Source: Desulfuromonadaceae bacterium
GTDB taxonomy: Bacteria; Desulfobacterota; Desulfuromonadia; Desulfuromonadales; Geopsychrobacteraceae
DNA: 23,071 nt
Direction: 5' to 3'
NCBI GenBank assembly: GCA_016744555.1
Contig: JADGED010000004.1
Span: 1-23,071, forward strand
Part shown: one piece after another, positions 14,888 to 22,993 of the stretch
Numbering within the stretch: the stretch's first letter is position 1
Layout of the letters: each line of letters opens with the position of its first letter
Notes under the pieces: model-generated
What the model saw: only the letters and a program-made list of their open reading frames with translations
Told to the model about the DNA's origin: nothing
The model's database searches: none
Program-made: the position numbers and the translations under genes

Positions 14888-16393
14888 TCAACCTACCGCT
14901 ATTTCAAATTGCTCTAAATGAAATCCTGGGCGTGAGTTAATAGTAACGGTACGGGCAAAATGTTGCTCCAGCTCATCTACTCCGCAGCGCTCTTCATCAA
15001 TCAATAGACTGGTTATTTCTGGGTGTGCCAGTAAAGTTACCCGACCATCGTCAAAGTTCACCATTTCTCGCCGTAATTCCCGCAGAATCTCGTAAATAAT
15101 TGTCAACTTACCACGCACATAACCTTTACCTTCACAATATGGGCATGGTTCGCACAAAGTACGCCCGATACTTTCTCGTACCCGCTTTCTGGTCATTTCA
15201 ACCAGACCAAGCTCAGAAATTTTCAAAATGTTGGTTTTGTTTTTATCTTGCTTCAAAGCTTCTTCGAGAGCGGCATGAACTTTTTCCCGGTGTGCCTCTT
15301 TTTCCATATCGATAAAATCGATAATTATCAGTCCACCGATATTGCGCAAGCGTAACTGAAAGGCAATCTCTTTTAGTGCCTCTAAGTTGGTCTTCAAAAT
15401 TGTATCTTCTAGATTATGCTTACCAACATAGCGACCAGTATTGACATCTATGGCAACCAACGCTTCGGTCTGCTCAATGATAATTGAACCGCCACTTTTC
15501 AACCAAACTTTACGCCCTAATGACCGAGAAATTTCTACTTCCAGACCATAGGCATCAAAAACGGGCTCCTCACCTTTATAGAGTTCAATACAATAGTTCA
15601 AACGTGGCATGAAAGTACGCAAAAACCGGACGATCTTATTGTATTCTTCGTCATTATCGACCACAATTTTTCGCACATCTTCGGTCAAAATATCGCGCAA
15701 AACCTTACTGGTCACATCAAGATCAGAGTGGATCAAACTTGGCGCCCCAATTTCATCGAGACCACGACTTAAATTTTCCCATAAACCAACCAGAAACTCC
15801 ATATCGTGACGCAGGTCAGTTTCACTTTTGCCTTCCGAAACGGTGCGAACAATAAAACCAGTGCCGGGAGCACGCATCGAGTCGACTACATCTTTTAAGC
15901 GCTCACGCTCAGCTTCACTCTCGATGCGACGTGAAATACCAACATGATCAACCGTAGGCATATAAACCAAATGGCGCCCTGGCAAAGAGATATGTGATGT
16001 TATCCGCGCCCCTTTGGTTCCAATTGGTTCTTTTGACACCTGCACCAACAACTCTTGCCCCTCCTTAAGAAGGTCTTCGATTGGCGGTAGCGGTGGCGGT
16101 TCAGAAGCACCCTCTGCCTCTGGTGATTGATCACCACCATCAATACTTCTCTCAACCTGTTCCATTTCATCGAGAACATCAGCAACATACAAAAATGCCG
16201 CCTTTTCCAAACCGATATCGACAAAAGCGGCCTGCATTCCAGGTAACACACGAATCACTTTGCCCTTATAGATATTCCCAACAATCCCCATTTCACGCTC
16301 ACGCTCGATATACAGCTCGGCGATATGTCCACCTTCAAGCAATGCAACCCGGGTTTCATGTGAAGTGGTACAAATTACCAACTCCTTTGTCAT
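14888..16393 (-). CDS. rng: Ribonuclease G
   Basis: This single-strand-specific endoribonuclease of the RNase E/G family is involved in 5S and 16S rRNA maturation and mRNA decay. The S1-like domain starts near residue 36 (GIVGNIYKGKVIRVLPGMQAAF). It is interrupted at about 80-108 by an acidic, Pro-rich insertion (EAEGASEPPPLPP). The catalytic metal aspartates are in LVAIDVNTGR (Asp316) and IIIDFIDM (Asp359). The zinc-link Cys pair is CPYC (417 and 420), followed by EGKGYV. At 501 residues it has RNase G length, with no RNase E scaffold. I chose the ATG at 16393 because AGGAG lies six bases upstream. An ATG two codons earlier, at 16399, abuts the AGGAG directly. It lies downstream of the radical SAM gene on the same strand, a pairing common in this bacterial group. 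Confidence 0.94.
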   Translation of the reverse strand: MTKELVICTTSHETRVALLEGGHIAELYIEREREMGIVGNIYKGKVIRVLPGMQAAFVDIGLEKAAFLYVADVLDEMEQVERSIDGGDQSPEAEGASEPPPLPPIEDLLKEGQELLVQVSKEPIGTKGARITSHISLPGRHLVYMPTVDHVGISRRIESEAERERLKDVVDSMRAPGTGFIVRTVSEGKSETDLRHDMEFLVGLWENLSRGLDEIGAPSLIHSDLDVTSKVLRDILTEDVRKIVVDNDEEYNKIVRFLRTFMPRLNYCIELYKGEEPVFDAYGLEVEISRSLGRKVWLKSGGSIIIEQTEALVAIDVNTGRYVGKHNLEDTILKTNLEALKEIAFQLRLRNIGGLIIIDFIDMEKEAHREKVHAALEEALKQDKNKTNILKISELGLVEMTRKRVRESIGRTLCEPCPYCEGKGYVRGKLTIIYEILRELRREMVNFDDGRVTLLAHPEITSLLIDEERCGVDELEQHFARTVTINSRPGFHLEQFEIAVG

Positions 16394-16474
16394 AACCATC
16401 TCCTAATTCTTACTATAATTTTTAAAGGCTGGAACATACCGGAACTAAACACAATCTGTTTCCGCTATCAGCCC

Positions 16475-18988
16475 CTAGTCTATTAATTTAATCCCCGTTT
16501 TTCTCACCCCTAAACGACGGACATCTTCTACATCAATTGCCAAAATATTGGCCGCAACCCGTAATGGGCTCCCTTTATATAATTCAATCTCTAATTCATT
16601 ACCAATTTGACTTATGGCAATAACATCAGGTCGAATATTAACTTCTTTCTCTTTCCCCTTCATCGTCCGAACAATCACCACTTCATCAGCATCCAAAAAG
16701 CTAATAATCCGCTCGGCTAAATCATCTGGCAGCACCTCAGGTAGTGGCACCCGATAGCAGCTAGATGCAACAGATGCCGATGGTGAAGGAGCCCTCCATG
16801 GGATAATCTTACCTTCAATTATTTTAAACCCTGTTGGTAATTGGGCATTAACATCTTCAACCAATTGCTCAATTGAAACTTTATGGCATAATTCCAAATC
16901 AACCAACTCCGCTTCACTGGCAACGCCCATAGGTAACGCTTCAAGATAAGAAACTTTGGGGCTGGGATGAAAACCTTGTGAAAAACGAATTGGAACCTGC
17001 GCACGCCGCACTGCTCGCTGAAACATTTTAAGATATTCTAGATGGGCAACCATCCGTGCATGGCCGCTCTTACTTAATGTTAACCGTACCCGGGTAAACT
17101 GTTCTTCGTCTTCAGCAACAATTTCCAGCTCTGGTGCTACCACTTGCGAGCTATCCCCGTCACTATCGGTCAAACGCATCTTTAACTCATCAAAATCGCA
17201 GATACCACAGCCATGACAGTCGCCATTACGACAATCTAAAGTTGCCGCTTCAGCAAAGGCTTTACGGCGTTCATCGATAAAAAACTGTTTCGGCACACCA
17301 CAATCGATATGGTCCCAAGGGAGAACTTCGTCCTCTTGGCGTTGACGCAAGTACCATTCGGGCTCGACATTGCAATCGCTAAATGCCTGTTGCCATTTTT
17401 CGAAATCGAAACATTCCCACCAGCCATCAAAACGGCAACCAAGCTCCACCGCCCGTTCTAAAACTGCGGACAACCGTCGATCGCCACGGGCAAATACCCC
17501 TTCGAGAAAAGAGGCTTCAGCGCCATGATATTTAAAGCGCAATTTCTTTTGCCGCAAGCCATCACGCAACAATTTCTGCTTTCGTAACGTCTCCTCTATA
17601 CCGAGCTGCCCCTCCCACTGAAATGGGGTATGGGGTTTGGGGATAAAAGTTGAGACCGAAACGTTTACATCGTTACCACCAGTCCCCTTGCCGCTACGTT
17701 TAACCTGCGCCGCTAAATCGATAATCGCCTGCAAATCATCATCGGTTTCGGTCGGTAAGCCCTGCATAAAATAGAGCTTGATCAAACGCCAACCAAGTTG
17801 ATATGCCGATCTGGTCGAATCGAGTAGATCATCGGCGCTGATCCCCTTATTGATCACCTTTCGTAACCGCTCACTACCGGCTTCTGGAGCGAGGGTAAAA
17901 CCGCTCTTGCGAACTTTTTTAACCTCTTCCATCAATTCAGTAGTCAGCGAACCTACTCGCAAACTTGGCAGCGACACCGATACCCGATCGTTTGCATACT
18001 TATCCATCAACTGTTTCAGTAATGGCTCAATGCAAGTGTAATCGCCGGTCGACAACGACAACAGCGAAACCTCTTCATAGCCTGATTTCTCTAATGCTGA
18101 ACCAATCAATTCCAACAATTTCTCGGTACTGCGCTCGCGCACTGGACGATAGACGTAACCAGCCTGACAAAACCGGCAGCCACGGGTACAACCGCGGGCA
18201 ATTTCCATTGCCACACGATTATGCACAGTCTGCATAAATGGGACGATTGGTTGCGTCGGAAATGGCGCTATCTCTAAATCATTAACGAAGCGGCGCTTAA
18301 TCTTTTCGTAACCGGACTGCAACGGTTCAATTTTGGTAAGACAACCATTTGCTTGATAGTGGATGTCGAACAGTTCCGGCACATAAAAGCCTTCACACTT
18401 GGCCAACTGCAATAATAACTGTTTGCGGCTCCAGCCTTCTTGCTTGGCCTGCCGAACCAAATCTACCAGCTCAACGACCGCCTCTTCACCATCACCAATC
18501 AACGCAACGTCAAAAAAATCGGCTAGCGGTTCAGGGTTATAAGCACAGGGGCCACCGACGACAATTAATGGTGCACTCTCATCCCGTTGTTCACGTCGCA
18601 GTGGGATACTAGAGAGATCGAGCATGGTGAGGAGGTTGGTATAGCTAAGCTCGTATTGCAGGGTAAAACTGACGATATCAAACTTACCTAGCGGCCGTGA
18701 CGACTCCAAAGAGCATAGTGGTTGCTGCTGCTCCCGCAGCCATTGCTCCATGTCGGCCCAAGGGGAAAAGACCCGTTCGGCTGCCGCCCAGTCGAGGCGA
18801 TTGACGATATTATACAGAATCGGAAACCCGAGATGGCTCATCCCCACTTCGTAAACATCGGGGAAAGCCAGTGCCATGCGAACTTCTATACCGGCATCAC
18901 CTTTACAAATGCTACCTAGCTCTCCACCAAGGTAGCGTGATGGGCGCTCTACTTGTAGCAATGCTGGAGTTTGATCTATTTTATTCAA
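16475..18988 (-). CDS. B12-type radical SAM protein fused to DUF2344 (TIGR03960/TIGR03936 type)
   Basis: This fusion protein has 837 residues. The N-terminal region (about 1-230) resembles the cobalamin-binding-like part of the TIGR03960 family, with FPDVYEVGMSHLG at 42-54 and VGGPCAYNPEPLADFFD at 144-160. The radical SAM core follows, with the cluster motif Cys267-x3-Cys271-x2-Cys274 (CTRGCRFCQAG), and runs to about 480. A small Cys cluster at 586, 591, 594 and 597 (DCRNGDCHGCGIC) could bind another metal or Fe-S centre. The C-terminal DUF2344 domain (about 630-837) starts with VRLTLSKSGHARMVAHLEY and contains FSQGFHPSPKVSYLEALPMG. The start is TTG, with AAAGGTGAG just upstream. The substrate is unknown. 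Its place ahead of rng hints at RNA or ribosome modification, which is inference only. Confidence 0.9.
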   Translation of the reverse strand: MNKIDQTPALLQVERPSRYLGGELGSICKGDAGIEVRMALAFPDVYEVGMSHLGFPILYNIVNRLDWAAAERVFSPWADMEQWLREQQQPLCSLESSRPLGKFDIVSFTLQYELSYTNLLTMLDLSSIPLRREQRDESAPLIVVGGPCAYNPEPLADFFDVALIGDGEEAVVELVDLVRQAKQEGWSRKQLLLQLAKCEGFYVPELFDIHYQANGCLTKIEPLQSGYEKIKRRFVNDLEIAPFPTQPIVPFMQTVHNRVAMEIARGCTRGCRFCQAGYVYRPVRERSTEKLLELIGSALEKSGYEEVSLLSLSTGDYTCIEPLLKQLMDKYANDRVSVSLPSLRVGSLTTELMEEVKKVRKSGFTLAPEAGSERLRKVINKGISADDLLDSTRSAYQLGWRLIKLYFMQGLPTETDDDLQAIIDLAAQVKRSGKGTGGNDVNVSVSTFIPKPHTPFQWEGQLGIEETLRKQKLLRDGLRQKKLRFKYHGAEASFLEGVFARGDRRLSAVLERAVELGCRFDGWWECFDFEKWQQAFSDCNVEPEWYLRQRQEDEVLPWDHIDCGVPKQFFIDERRKAFAEAATLDCRNGDCHGCGICDFDELKMRLTDSDGDSSQVVAPELEIVAEDEEQFTRVRLTLSKSGHARMVAHLEYLKMFQRAVRRAQVPIRFSQGFHPSPKVSYLEALPMGVASEAELVDLELCHKVSIEQLVEDVNAQLPTGFKIIEGKIIPWRAPSPSASVASSCYRVPLPEVLPDDLAERIISFLDADEVVIVRTMKGKEKEVNIRPDVIAISQIGNELEIELYKGSPLRVAANILAIDVEDVRRLGVRKTGIKLID

Positions 18989-19100
18989 AAACTCACCTTT
19001 TAAACTATAATAATACTACTAAAAAATTAGCAGCTAATTAATCCCAAGTTCTATCAAACAAACCACAGAGTGGATCAACAACAACCAATGGCTAAGCAAA

Positions 19101-19198
19101 AATTTCGAGCTACAAGGCGCAGCAACTTTTCAGGGGCGAAGACATAGTTTTCTATGTCAAGGTCCTGAAAAGGTTCTGCAACACAGTAGATCGGTATT
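19101..19198. repeat. Long imperfect hairpin element (MITE/REP-like) downstream of the J-domain gene
   Basis: About 98 bases fold back on themselves in nested steps. Outer arms AATTTCGAGCTAC (19101-19113) pair with GTAGATCGGTATT (19186-19198). GCAGCAAC (19119-19126) pairs with GTTCTGC (19173-19179), and TTTTCAGG (19127-19134) with CCTGAAAA (19164-19171). The tip is a perfect GACATAG/CTATGTC stem (19141-19147 and 19152-19158) with a four-T loop. It starts 13 bases past the stop of the J-domain gene. There is no terminal T-run, so it looks more like a dispersed structured repeat than an ordinary terminator. I have an impression of similar elements in other Deltaproteobacteria, unverified. Confidence 0.8.
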
Positions 19199-19210
19199 TA
19201 TGCAACGCCA

Positions 19211-19504
19211 TTATCCTTTTTCGCCCCACAGTCCTATATCATAAAACTGTTCACGCAACCGCTCTTCCGGGTATTGTGCATAAAATGTCTCCTTAGAAAA
19301 ATCAAAACGATAATCTCCAAGGTATTCATTTAAAATTTTATAGGCAGCATTTATTTGCCTAATCTTGTCATTGTCGGCTTCAGCCCCTTTATCGGGATGA
19401 TAACGCCGCACCAATTGCCGATGCCGGGCGCGGACGCGCTTCAACGTCACCTGCGGCGGTAAATCAAATTCTTCCAGTGCAGCCTCTAATTCAGCGTAAG
19501 TCAT
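19211..19504 (-). CDS. Small J-domain (DnaJ-like) protein
   Basis: This 97-residue protein is essentially a J domain. The HPD motif, which stimulates DnaK ATPase in this family, is in RRYHPDKGAEAD (about residues 33-44). It is flanked by the basic helix II (LKRVRARHRQLVRRY) and helix III (KIRQINAAYKILNEYL). The J domain is not at the extreme N-terminus: helix I is replaced by MTYAELEAALEEFDL, as in other short J proteins. No zinc-finger or substrate domain follows, only a ~30-residue tail with aromatic residues. It is thus a type III co-chaperone with an unknown client. The ATG at 19504 has GGGAG six to seven bases upstream. It is divergent from radA and separated from it by about 190 bases. 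Confidence 0.88.
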   Translation of the reverse strand: MTYAELEAALEEFDLPPQVTLKRVRARHRQLVRRYHPDKGAEADNDKIRQINAAYKILNEYLGDYRFDFSKETFYAQYPEERLREQFYDIGLWGEKG

Positions 19505-19632
19505 AACATCTCCCTACCAACCACAAGCAGTCGGACAACAGAACACACGACAACAACAGATAACTATAGCGCAAAAAGGTGGTAGAATAATAGTCGTTAA
19601 AAACAGATAGCAAAAAACATTATCAACACAAA

Positions 19633-19661
19633 TTGACAGTTTTATTACTTCGGAATAGGAT
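19633..19661 (+). promoter_or_regulatory. Probable sigma-70 type promoter of radA
   Basis: A perfect -35 box TTGACA (19633-19638) is followed after 17 bases by TAGGAT (19656-19661), four of six matches to TATAAT. The start point would be near 19668, about 30 bases before the radA ATG. This placement argues against any radA start upstream of 19668. A TATAAT at 19671-19676 has no good -35 partner. Confidence 0.55.
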
Positions 19662-19698
19662 GCTATCTACTATAATTATTCAACCTATTGGAGCACTA

Positions 19699-21054
19699 AT
19701 GGCGCGTAAAAAAATTATTTTCAGTTGTCAAAACTGTGGCTTTCAAAGTCCAAAATGGCTGGGTAGATGCCCCGACTGTCAGCAATGGAATACTCTGGTA
19801 GAAGAACAACCATTAGCAGAAACCAGCCACAGCCGCGCACTACCTTCGCCCGGCAAACCACAAAAACTGGCAGAAGTAACCATAAGTGAAGAAGATCGCC
19901 TCAGCTGCGGCATGGCAGAACTCGACCGCACTCTTGGTGGCGGAGTAGTGCCAGGCTCGCTCATTTTAGTTGGCGGTGATCCTGGCATTGGCAAATCTAC
20001 CTTACTGCTGCAGGCATTCGCTCAACTTGCCAATAGCGGTACCGCCTTATACGTTACAGCGGAGGAATCTATCCGCCAAGTAAAGATGCGTGCAGATAGA
20101 CTTGGGATAAAAACCGACAACCTCTACCTGTTAGCAGAAACTTCACTAGAACAAATAAAGCAACGCATCAAAGAACTTCGGCCAGCCTTTCTCGTTATTG
20201 ATTCAATCCAAACAATCTTTACCAGCAGTATCGAATCAGCGCCCGGCAGCGTTAGCCAAGTACGTGAATGTACAGGCCAACTAATGATTCAGGCTAAAGG
20301 CGATGGGCTACCTACCTTTCTGGTTGGACACGTGACTAAAGATGGAGCTATTGCGGGGCCACGAGTTTTAGAACATATGGTTGACACGGTACTCTATTTT
20401 GAGGGCGACCCGGGCCACCCTTATCGTATATTACGAGCAGTAAAAAACCGCTTTGGATCAACCAATGAAATTGGCGTATTTGAGATGCAAACCCAAGGTT
20501 TACGTGAGGTTAGCAACCCCTCGGCACTATTCCTTGCAGAACGACCCGAGCAAAGTGCTGGCAGTGCTGTAGTCGCCGCCCTTGAAGGGACGCGGCCTTT
20601 ACTAGTCGAACTACAGGCGCTGGTCTCTAGTAGTTCTTTTGGCACCCCACAACGTACCGCCATTGGCATTGATCACAAGCGTATCGCTTTACTCATTGCG
20701 ATTTTGGAGAAGAAAGTAGAGCTATCACTTGCCGGACAAGATATATTTCTTAATGTTGCTGGTGGAGTCCGCCTTGACGAACCTGCGATTGATCTTGCTG
20801 CAATTGCAGCACTTGCATCTAGCCACCTGAACCGAGTCATCAATCCACAGTTGGTAATTTTTGGGGAGGTTGGCCTTACCGGTGAAGTCAGAGCAGTTTC
20901 ACAACCTGAGCTACGCATAAAAGAAGCTGCCAGACTGGGCTTCACCCAATGTTTATTGCCAAAAGGTAATCTAAAAAACATTGACGTGCCAGATTCCATT
21001 AAATTGATTGGGATAAGCCACACCAGTGAAGCACTAGATATGATATTTTCTTAA
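19699..21054 (+). CDS. radA: DNA repair protein RadA
   Basis: This RecA-related ATPase processes branched recombination intermediates and drives strand migration. The protein has 451 residues from the ATG at 19699. In order it shows a C4 zinc finger (Cys10, 13, 24 and 27), Walker A GGDPGIGKST at 92-101, the Walker B-like strand FLVIDSIQT near 164-172, and the RadA-specific KNRFG motif at 249-253. A Lon-like C-terminal domain follows from about 290, including RTAIGIDHKRIALL and GEVGLTGEVRAV. The frame is open upstream to a TTG at 19633. GGAG seven bases before 19699, the fact that the protein then starts MARKK like its relatives, and the promoter overlapping 19633 all favour the later start. 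moaC follows after 15 bases. Confidence 0.96.
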   Translation: MARKKIIFSCQNCGFQSPKWLGRCPDCQQWNTLVEEQPLAETSHSRALPSPGKPQKLAEVTISEEDRLSCGMAELDRTLGGGVVPGSLILVGGDPGIGKSTLLLQAFAQLANSGTALYVTAEESIRQVKMRADRLGIKTDNLYLLAETSLEQIKQRIKELRPAFLVIDSIQTIFTSSIESAPGSVSQVRECTGQLMIQAKGDGLPTFLVGHVTKDGAIAGPRVLEHMVDTVLYFEGDPGHPYRILRAVKNRFGSTNEIGVFEMQTQGLREVSNPSALFLAERPEQSAGSAVVAALEGTRPLLVELQALVSSSSFGTPQRTAIGIDHKRIALLIAILEKKVELSLAGQDIFLNVAGGVRLDEPAIDLAAIAALASSHLNRVINPQLVIFGEVGLTGEVRAVSQPELRIKEAARLGFTQCLLPKGNLKNIDVPDSIKLIGISHTSEALDMIFS

Positions 21055-21069
21055 GGGGGAAAGCTAGCC

Positions 21070-21552
21070 ATGAATACCGAACTAACCCATTTTGACCAAG
21101 AAGGCAAAGCCCGAATGGTCGATGTTGGAGACAAACCAGTAACTAAGCGTGAAGCCATTGCTAGTGGTAAAGTACTAATGCAACCGACAACCCTAGAGCA
21201 AATAGTAGCGCAGCAAATCAAAAAAGGTGACGTTTTCGCCGTTGCCAGAATAGCGGGGATAATGGCGGCAAAACAAACAGCAACACTTATCCCCTTATGC
21301 CACCAATTACCTCTTTGCTCAGCTGCAATTGAATTTACTAGTGACCCAAAATCTGGGCAAATTACTATCGTAGCAACAACCAAAAGTAACGGCTCTACCG
21401 GGGTAGAGATGGAGGCACTAACGGCGGTATCAGTCACTGCTCTAACCATCTATGATATGTGTAAAGCAATTGACAAAGAAATAGAAATAACAGCAATATC
21501 TTTACAGAAAAAAACTGGTGGCAAAAGTGGTAGTTTCAGCCGCAATCAGTAG
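21070..21552 (+). CDS. moaC: Cyclic pyranopterin monophosphate synthase MoaC
   Basis: This enzyme catalyses the second half of the first step of molybdenum cofactor synthesis, turning the MoaA product (3',8-cyclo-GTP) into cyclic pyranopterin monophosphate. It has 160 residues, the normal length. Signature stretches are MVDVGDKPVTKREAIASG (16-33), LIPLCHQLPL (73-82, with Cys77 and His78) and GVEMEALTAVSVTALTIYDM (111-130), followed by Cys131 and Lys132. KTGGKSG is near the end. Asp129 and Lys132 correspond to E. coli Asp128 and Lys131. The ATG at 21070 has the strong site GGGGGA. No other mo- genes are nearby, so it is an isolated moaC within the radA operon. Its presence implies molybdo- or tungsto-enzymes in the host. 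Confidence 0.96.
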   Translation: MNTELTHFDQEGKARMVDVGDKPVTKREAIASGKVLMQPTTLEQIVAQQIKKGDVFAVARIAGIMAAKQTATLIPLCHQLPLCSAAIEFTSDPKSGQITIVATTKSNGSTGVEMEALTAVSVTALTIYDMCKAIDKEIEITAISLQKKTGGKSGSFSRNQ

Positions 21553-21609
21553 TTGGCAACTACCAACTAATCTGCTAGTATTAACTTTTTTAAACATAGA
21601 AAGAGCGTA

Positions 21610-22131
21610 ATGGAAGCAACCCTGTATACAATCCGCAAAAACTTTCTAATCCCGCTGGGACTAGTGGTCTTGCTTTGCTTTATTTTGTTGGCAACAGTTC
21701 TTTTCTTACAATTGCCTACAGCAAAAATTATTATTTTGACTACATTCTTACTTCCAGCGACGATAATTTTTGCTGAAAGCTGCATGCGCAAAGTCCACGT
21801 CGGGACAGATAGCATCAAGATAAAAAAATTGTTTCGCACTAAAAACATGAACTATGCTGACCTTACTGCAGTAGATACAATAAAAGTAAAGAAGCGCGTT
21901 TTTATCAGTCTAAGCAGTGAAAACGACTTTGTTATCCTCTCAAATAGTTATGACAATTTTAATCAACTAATCAACCAGTTGATTGAAAAATTACCAGAAA
22001 ACCTTATTAATGATGAAACAAAGCAATTAGCCCAAGATCCACCACAAAAATGTAGTGATATTTTTTCAGCATGGCTAGCTGTAGCAGTACTATTATTAAT
22101 TATTTGGGCTCAACTCAGAGGCACATTTTAA
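21610..22131 (+). CDS. Small membrane protein with bacterial PH-like domain, function unknown
   Basis: This 173-residue protein is not one I recognise by name. It has two N-terminal membrane helices (about 12-34 and 38-56). A soluble part (~60-128) follows whose alternation (VHVGTDSIKIKKLFRTKNMN, then DLTAVDTIKVKKRVFISL) resembles bacterial PH-like domains. A linker and a C-terminal helix (about 152-168) end it. The ATG at 21610 has GAAAGAG upstream. It lies 57 bases after moaC and 29 bases before the DksA-like gene, so it is probably co-transcribed with both. Its AT content is visibly higher than that of radA. A membrane-tethered sensor or scaffold role is a guess only. Confidence 0.75.
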   Translation: MEATLYTIRKNFLIPLGLVVLLCFILLATVLFLQLPTAKIIILTTFLLPATIIFAESCMRKVHVGTDSIKIKKLFRTKNMNYADLTAVDTIKVKKRVFISLSSENDFVILSNSYDNFNQLINQLIEKLPENLINDETKQLAQDPPQKCSDIFSAWLAVAVLLLIIWAQLRGTF

Positions 22132-22160
22132 ATTCGGCAAAAGTGCAAAAGGATTAAATT

Positions 22161-22517
22161 ATGAATAATAAAGATTTGGAAAATTTCAAGCGACTCCTAA
22201 ATGAGCAACTAGACTCATTAATGCAAGATGTTGGTAAAACTGTCTCTGAAATGACCGAAGAGAATCCTAACTTCCCCGATCCAACCGACCGCGCGACGGT
22301 AGAAAGTGATCGCAATTTCGAACTACGAATTCGTGATCGCGAACGAATGCTAATCAACAAAATACGTCAGGCGCTGCAACGAATTGAGGATAAAACCTTT
22401 GGATTGTGTGAAAGCTGTGAGGAAAAAATAGGAGAAGAAAGACTCCTTGCACGACCAGTAACAACTCTATGCATCGATTGCAAAACTGAAGAGGAAAGAA
22501 AAGAAAAAATAGGCTAA
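22161..22517 (+). CDS. DksA/TraR-family zinc-finger protein
   Basis: This protein has 118 residues. An N-terminal coiled coil has the DPTDRA motif at 40-45 at its tip, matching the DxxDxA motif by which DksA acts on RNA polymerase through the secondary channel. A C4 zinc finger follows, with Cys83, 86, 104 and 107 (GLCESC and TLCIDC), then a charged tail. The ATG at 22161 has AAAGGA about seven bases upstream. It is close to DksA of Deltaproteobacteria (~120 residues) and shorter than E. coli DksA (151). A general transcription role such as stringent response or rRNA promoter control is likely, but paralogues of this family are common, so I leave the symbol blank. It is the last gene before a strong terminator. 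Confidence 0.93.
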   Translation: MNNKDLENFKRLLNEQLDSLMQDVGKTVSEMTEENPNFPDPTDRATVESDRNFELRIRDRERMLINKIRQALQRIEDKTFGLCESCEEKIGEERLLARPVTTLCIDCKTEEERKEKIG

Positions 22518-22554
22518 CTACAGTTGTTTACTAGAGGCCATTCCATAGATACTA

Positions 22555-22590
22555 AAAAGCAATCCAGCTTAGGCGAGGGTTGCTTTTTTT
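22555..22590 (+). terminator. Intrinsic terminator of the radA-moaC-dksA-like unit
   Basis: The nine-base stem AAGCAATCC (22557-22565) pairs with GGGTTGCTT (22577-22585, one G-U pair) around an 11-base loop, and a run of seven T ends at 22590. On the opposite strand the stem is followed by five T, so it may also end the minus-strand gene whose stop is at 22644. Confidence 0.9.
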
Positions 22591-22643
22591 ATACATAAAC
22601 TAATCTTCATTTTTTAAATAATACTGTCAAAGACTATATAATT

Positions 22644-22871
22644 TTATTTGTCTACATTAGTTGGCCAGGGAGCGCGTCGATCTTGCCCTGCATAGACTTC
22701 GCGCTTTCTGTAATCTCTTAACTTTGAATTTTTCCCTAGAAGATCAACCCAACCATCTGAGCGCTTAAAGCTGACGATTTTTCGCGTAGCTACATAAACA
22801 TCAAGGACATCGTTGCCTACGGTACTTTCAGTACCATCGGGATAAACGACTTTAACCTTAGCGTCATCCAT
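22644..22871 (-). CDS. Small uncharacterised protein
   Basis: This 75-residue soluble protein has no family I can name. It has two short conserved-looking stretches, VKVVYPDGTES near the start and VSFKRSDGWVDL in the middle, and ends with a basic, Arg-rich tail containing YAGQDRR. I place the start at the ATG at 22871 because GGAGGAG lies about five bases upstream. The frame continues to an ATG at 22937, but that extension (rich in Gly, Ser and Asp) has no ribosome binding site of comparable strength. It faces the DksA-like gene across the shared terminator. My impression is that similar short proteins occur in Geobacter relatives; this is not checked. Confidence 0.7.
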   Translation of the reverse strand: MDDAKVKVVYPDGTESTVGNDVLDVYVATRKIVSFKRSDGWVDLLGKNSKLRDYRKREVYAGQDRRAPWPTNVDK

Positions 22872-22993
22872 AGAATCTCCTCCAATTGAAGTTCCACCAT
22901 CCACCTTATTTACCGAGTATATCCAACATCTCGTCAAAATCCACTTTTATTCATTGCAATTGACTGATTCCATAGTAAGCAAAGGTGTAACTT

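Noticed and set aside
16081..16395. Plus-strand open frame of about 100 codons opposite rng
   Set aside because: It lies wholly opposite the conserved S1 region of rng and shows no recognisable protein features. It is an antisense by-product of codon bias.
19633..19698. Upstream start for radA that would add 22 residues
   Set aside because: The frame would begin at a TTG that is itself the -35 box of the proposed promoter. The added residues are unlike RadA N-termini, and the ATG at 19699 has a good ribosome site.
21551..21568. Hairpin AGTTGG/CCAACT right after moaC as a terminator
   Set aside because: The stem is only six bases and the next T-run starts about 15 bases away. The following gene is close and probably co-transcribed.
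22872..22937. Upstream start for the small right-end protein
   Set aside because: The ATG at 22871 has GGAGGAG five bases upstream. The 22-residue extension is low-complexity and lacks a comparable site.
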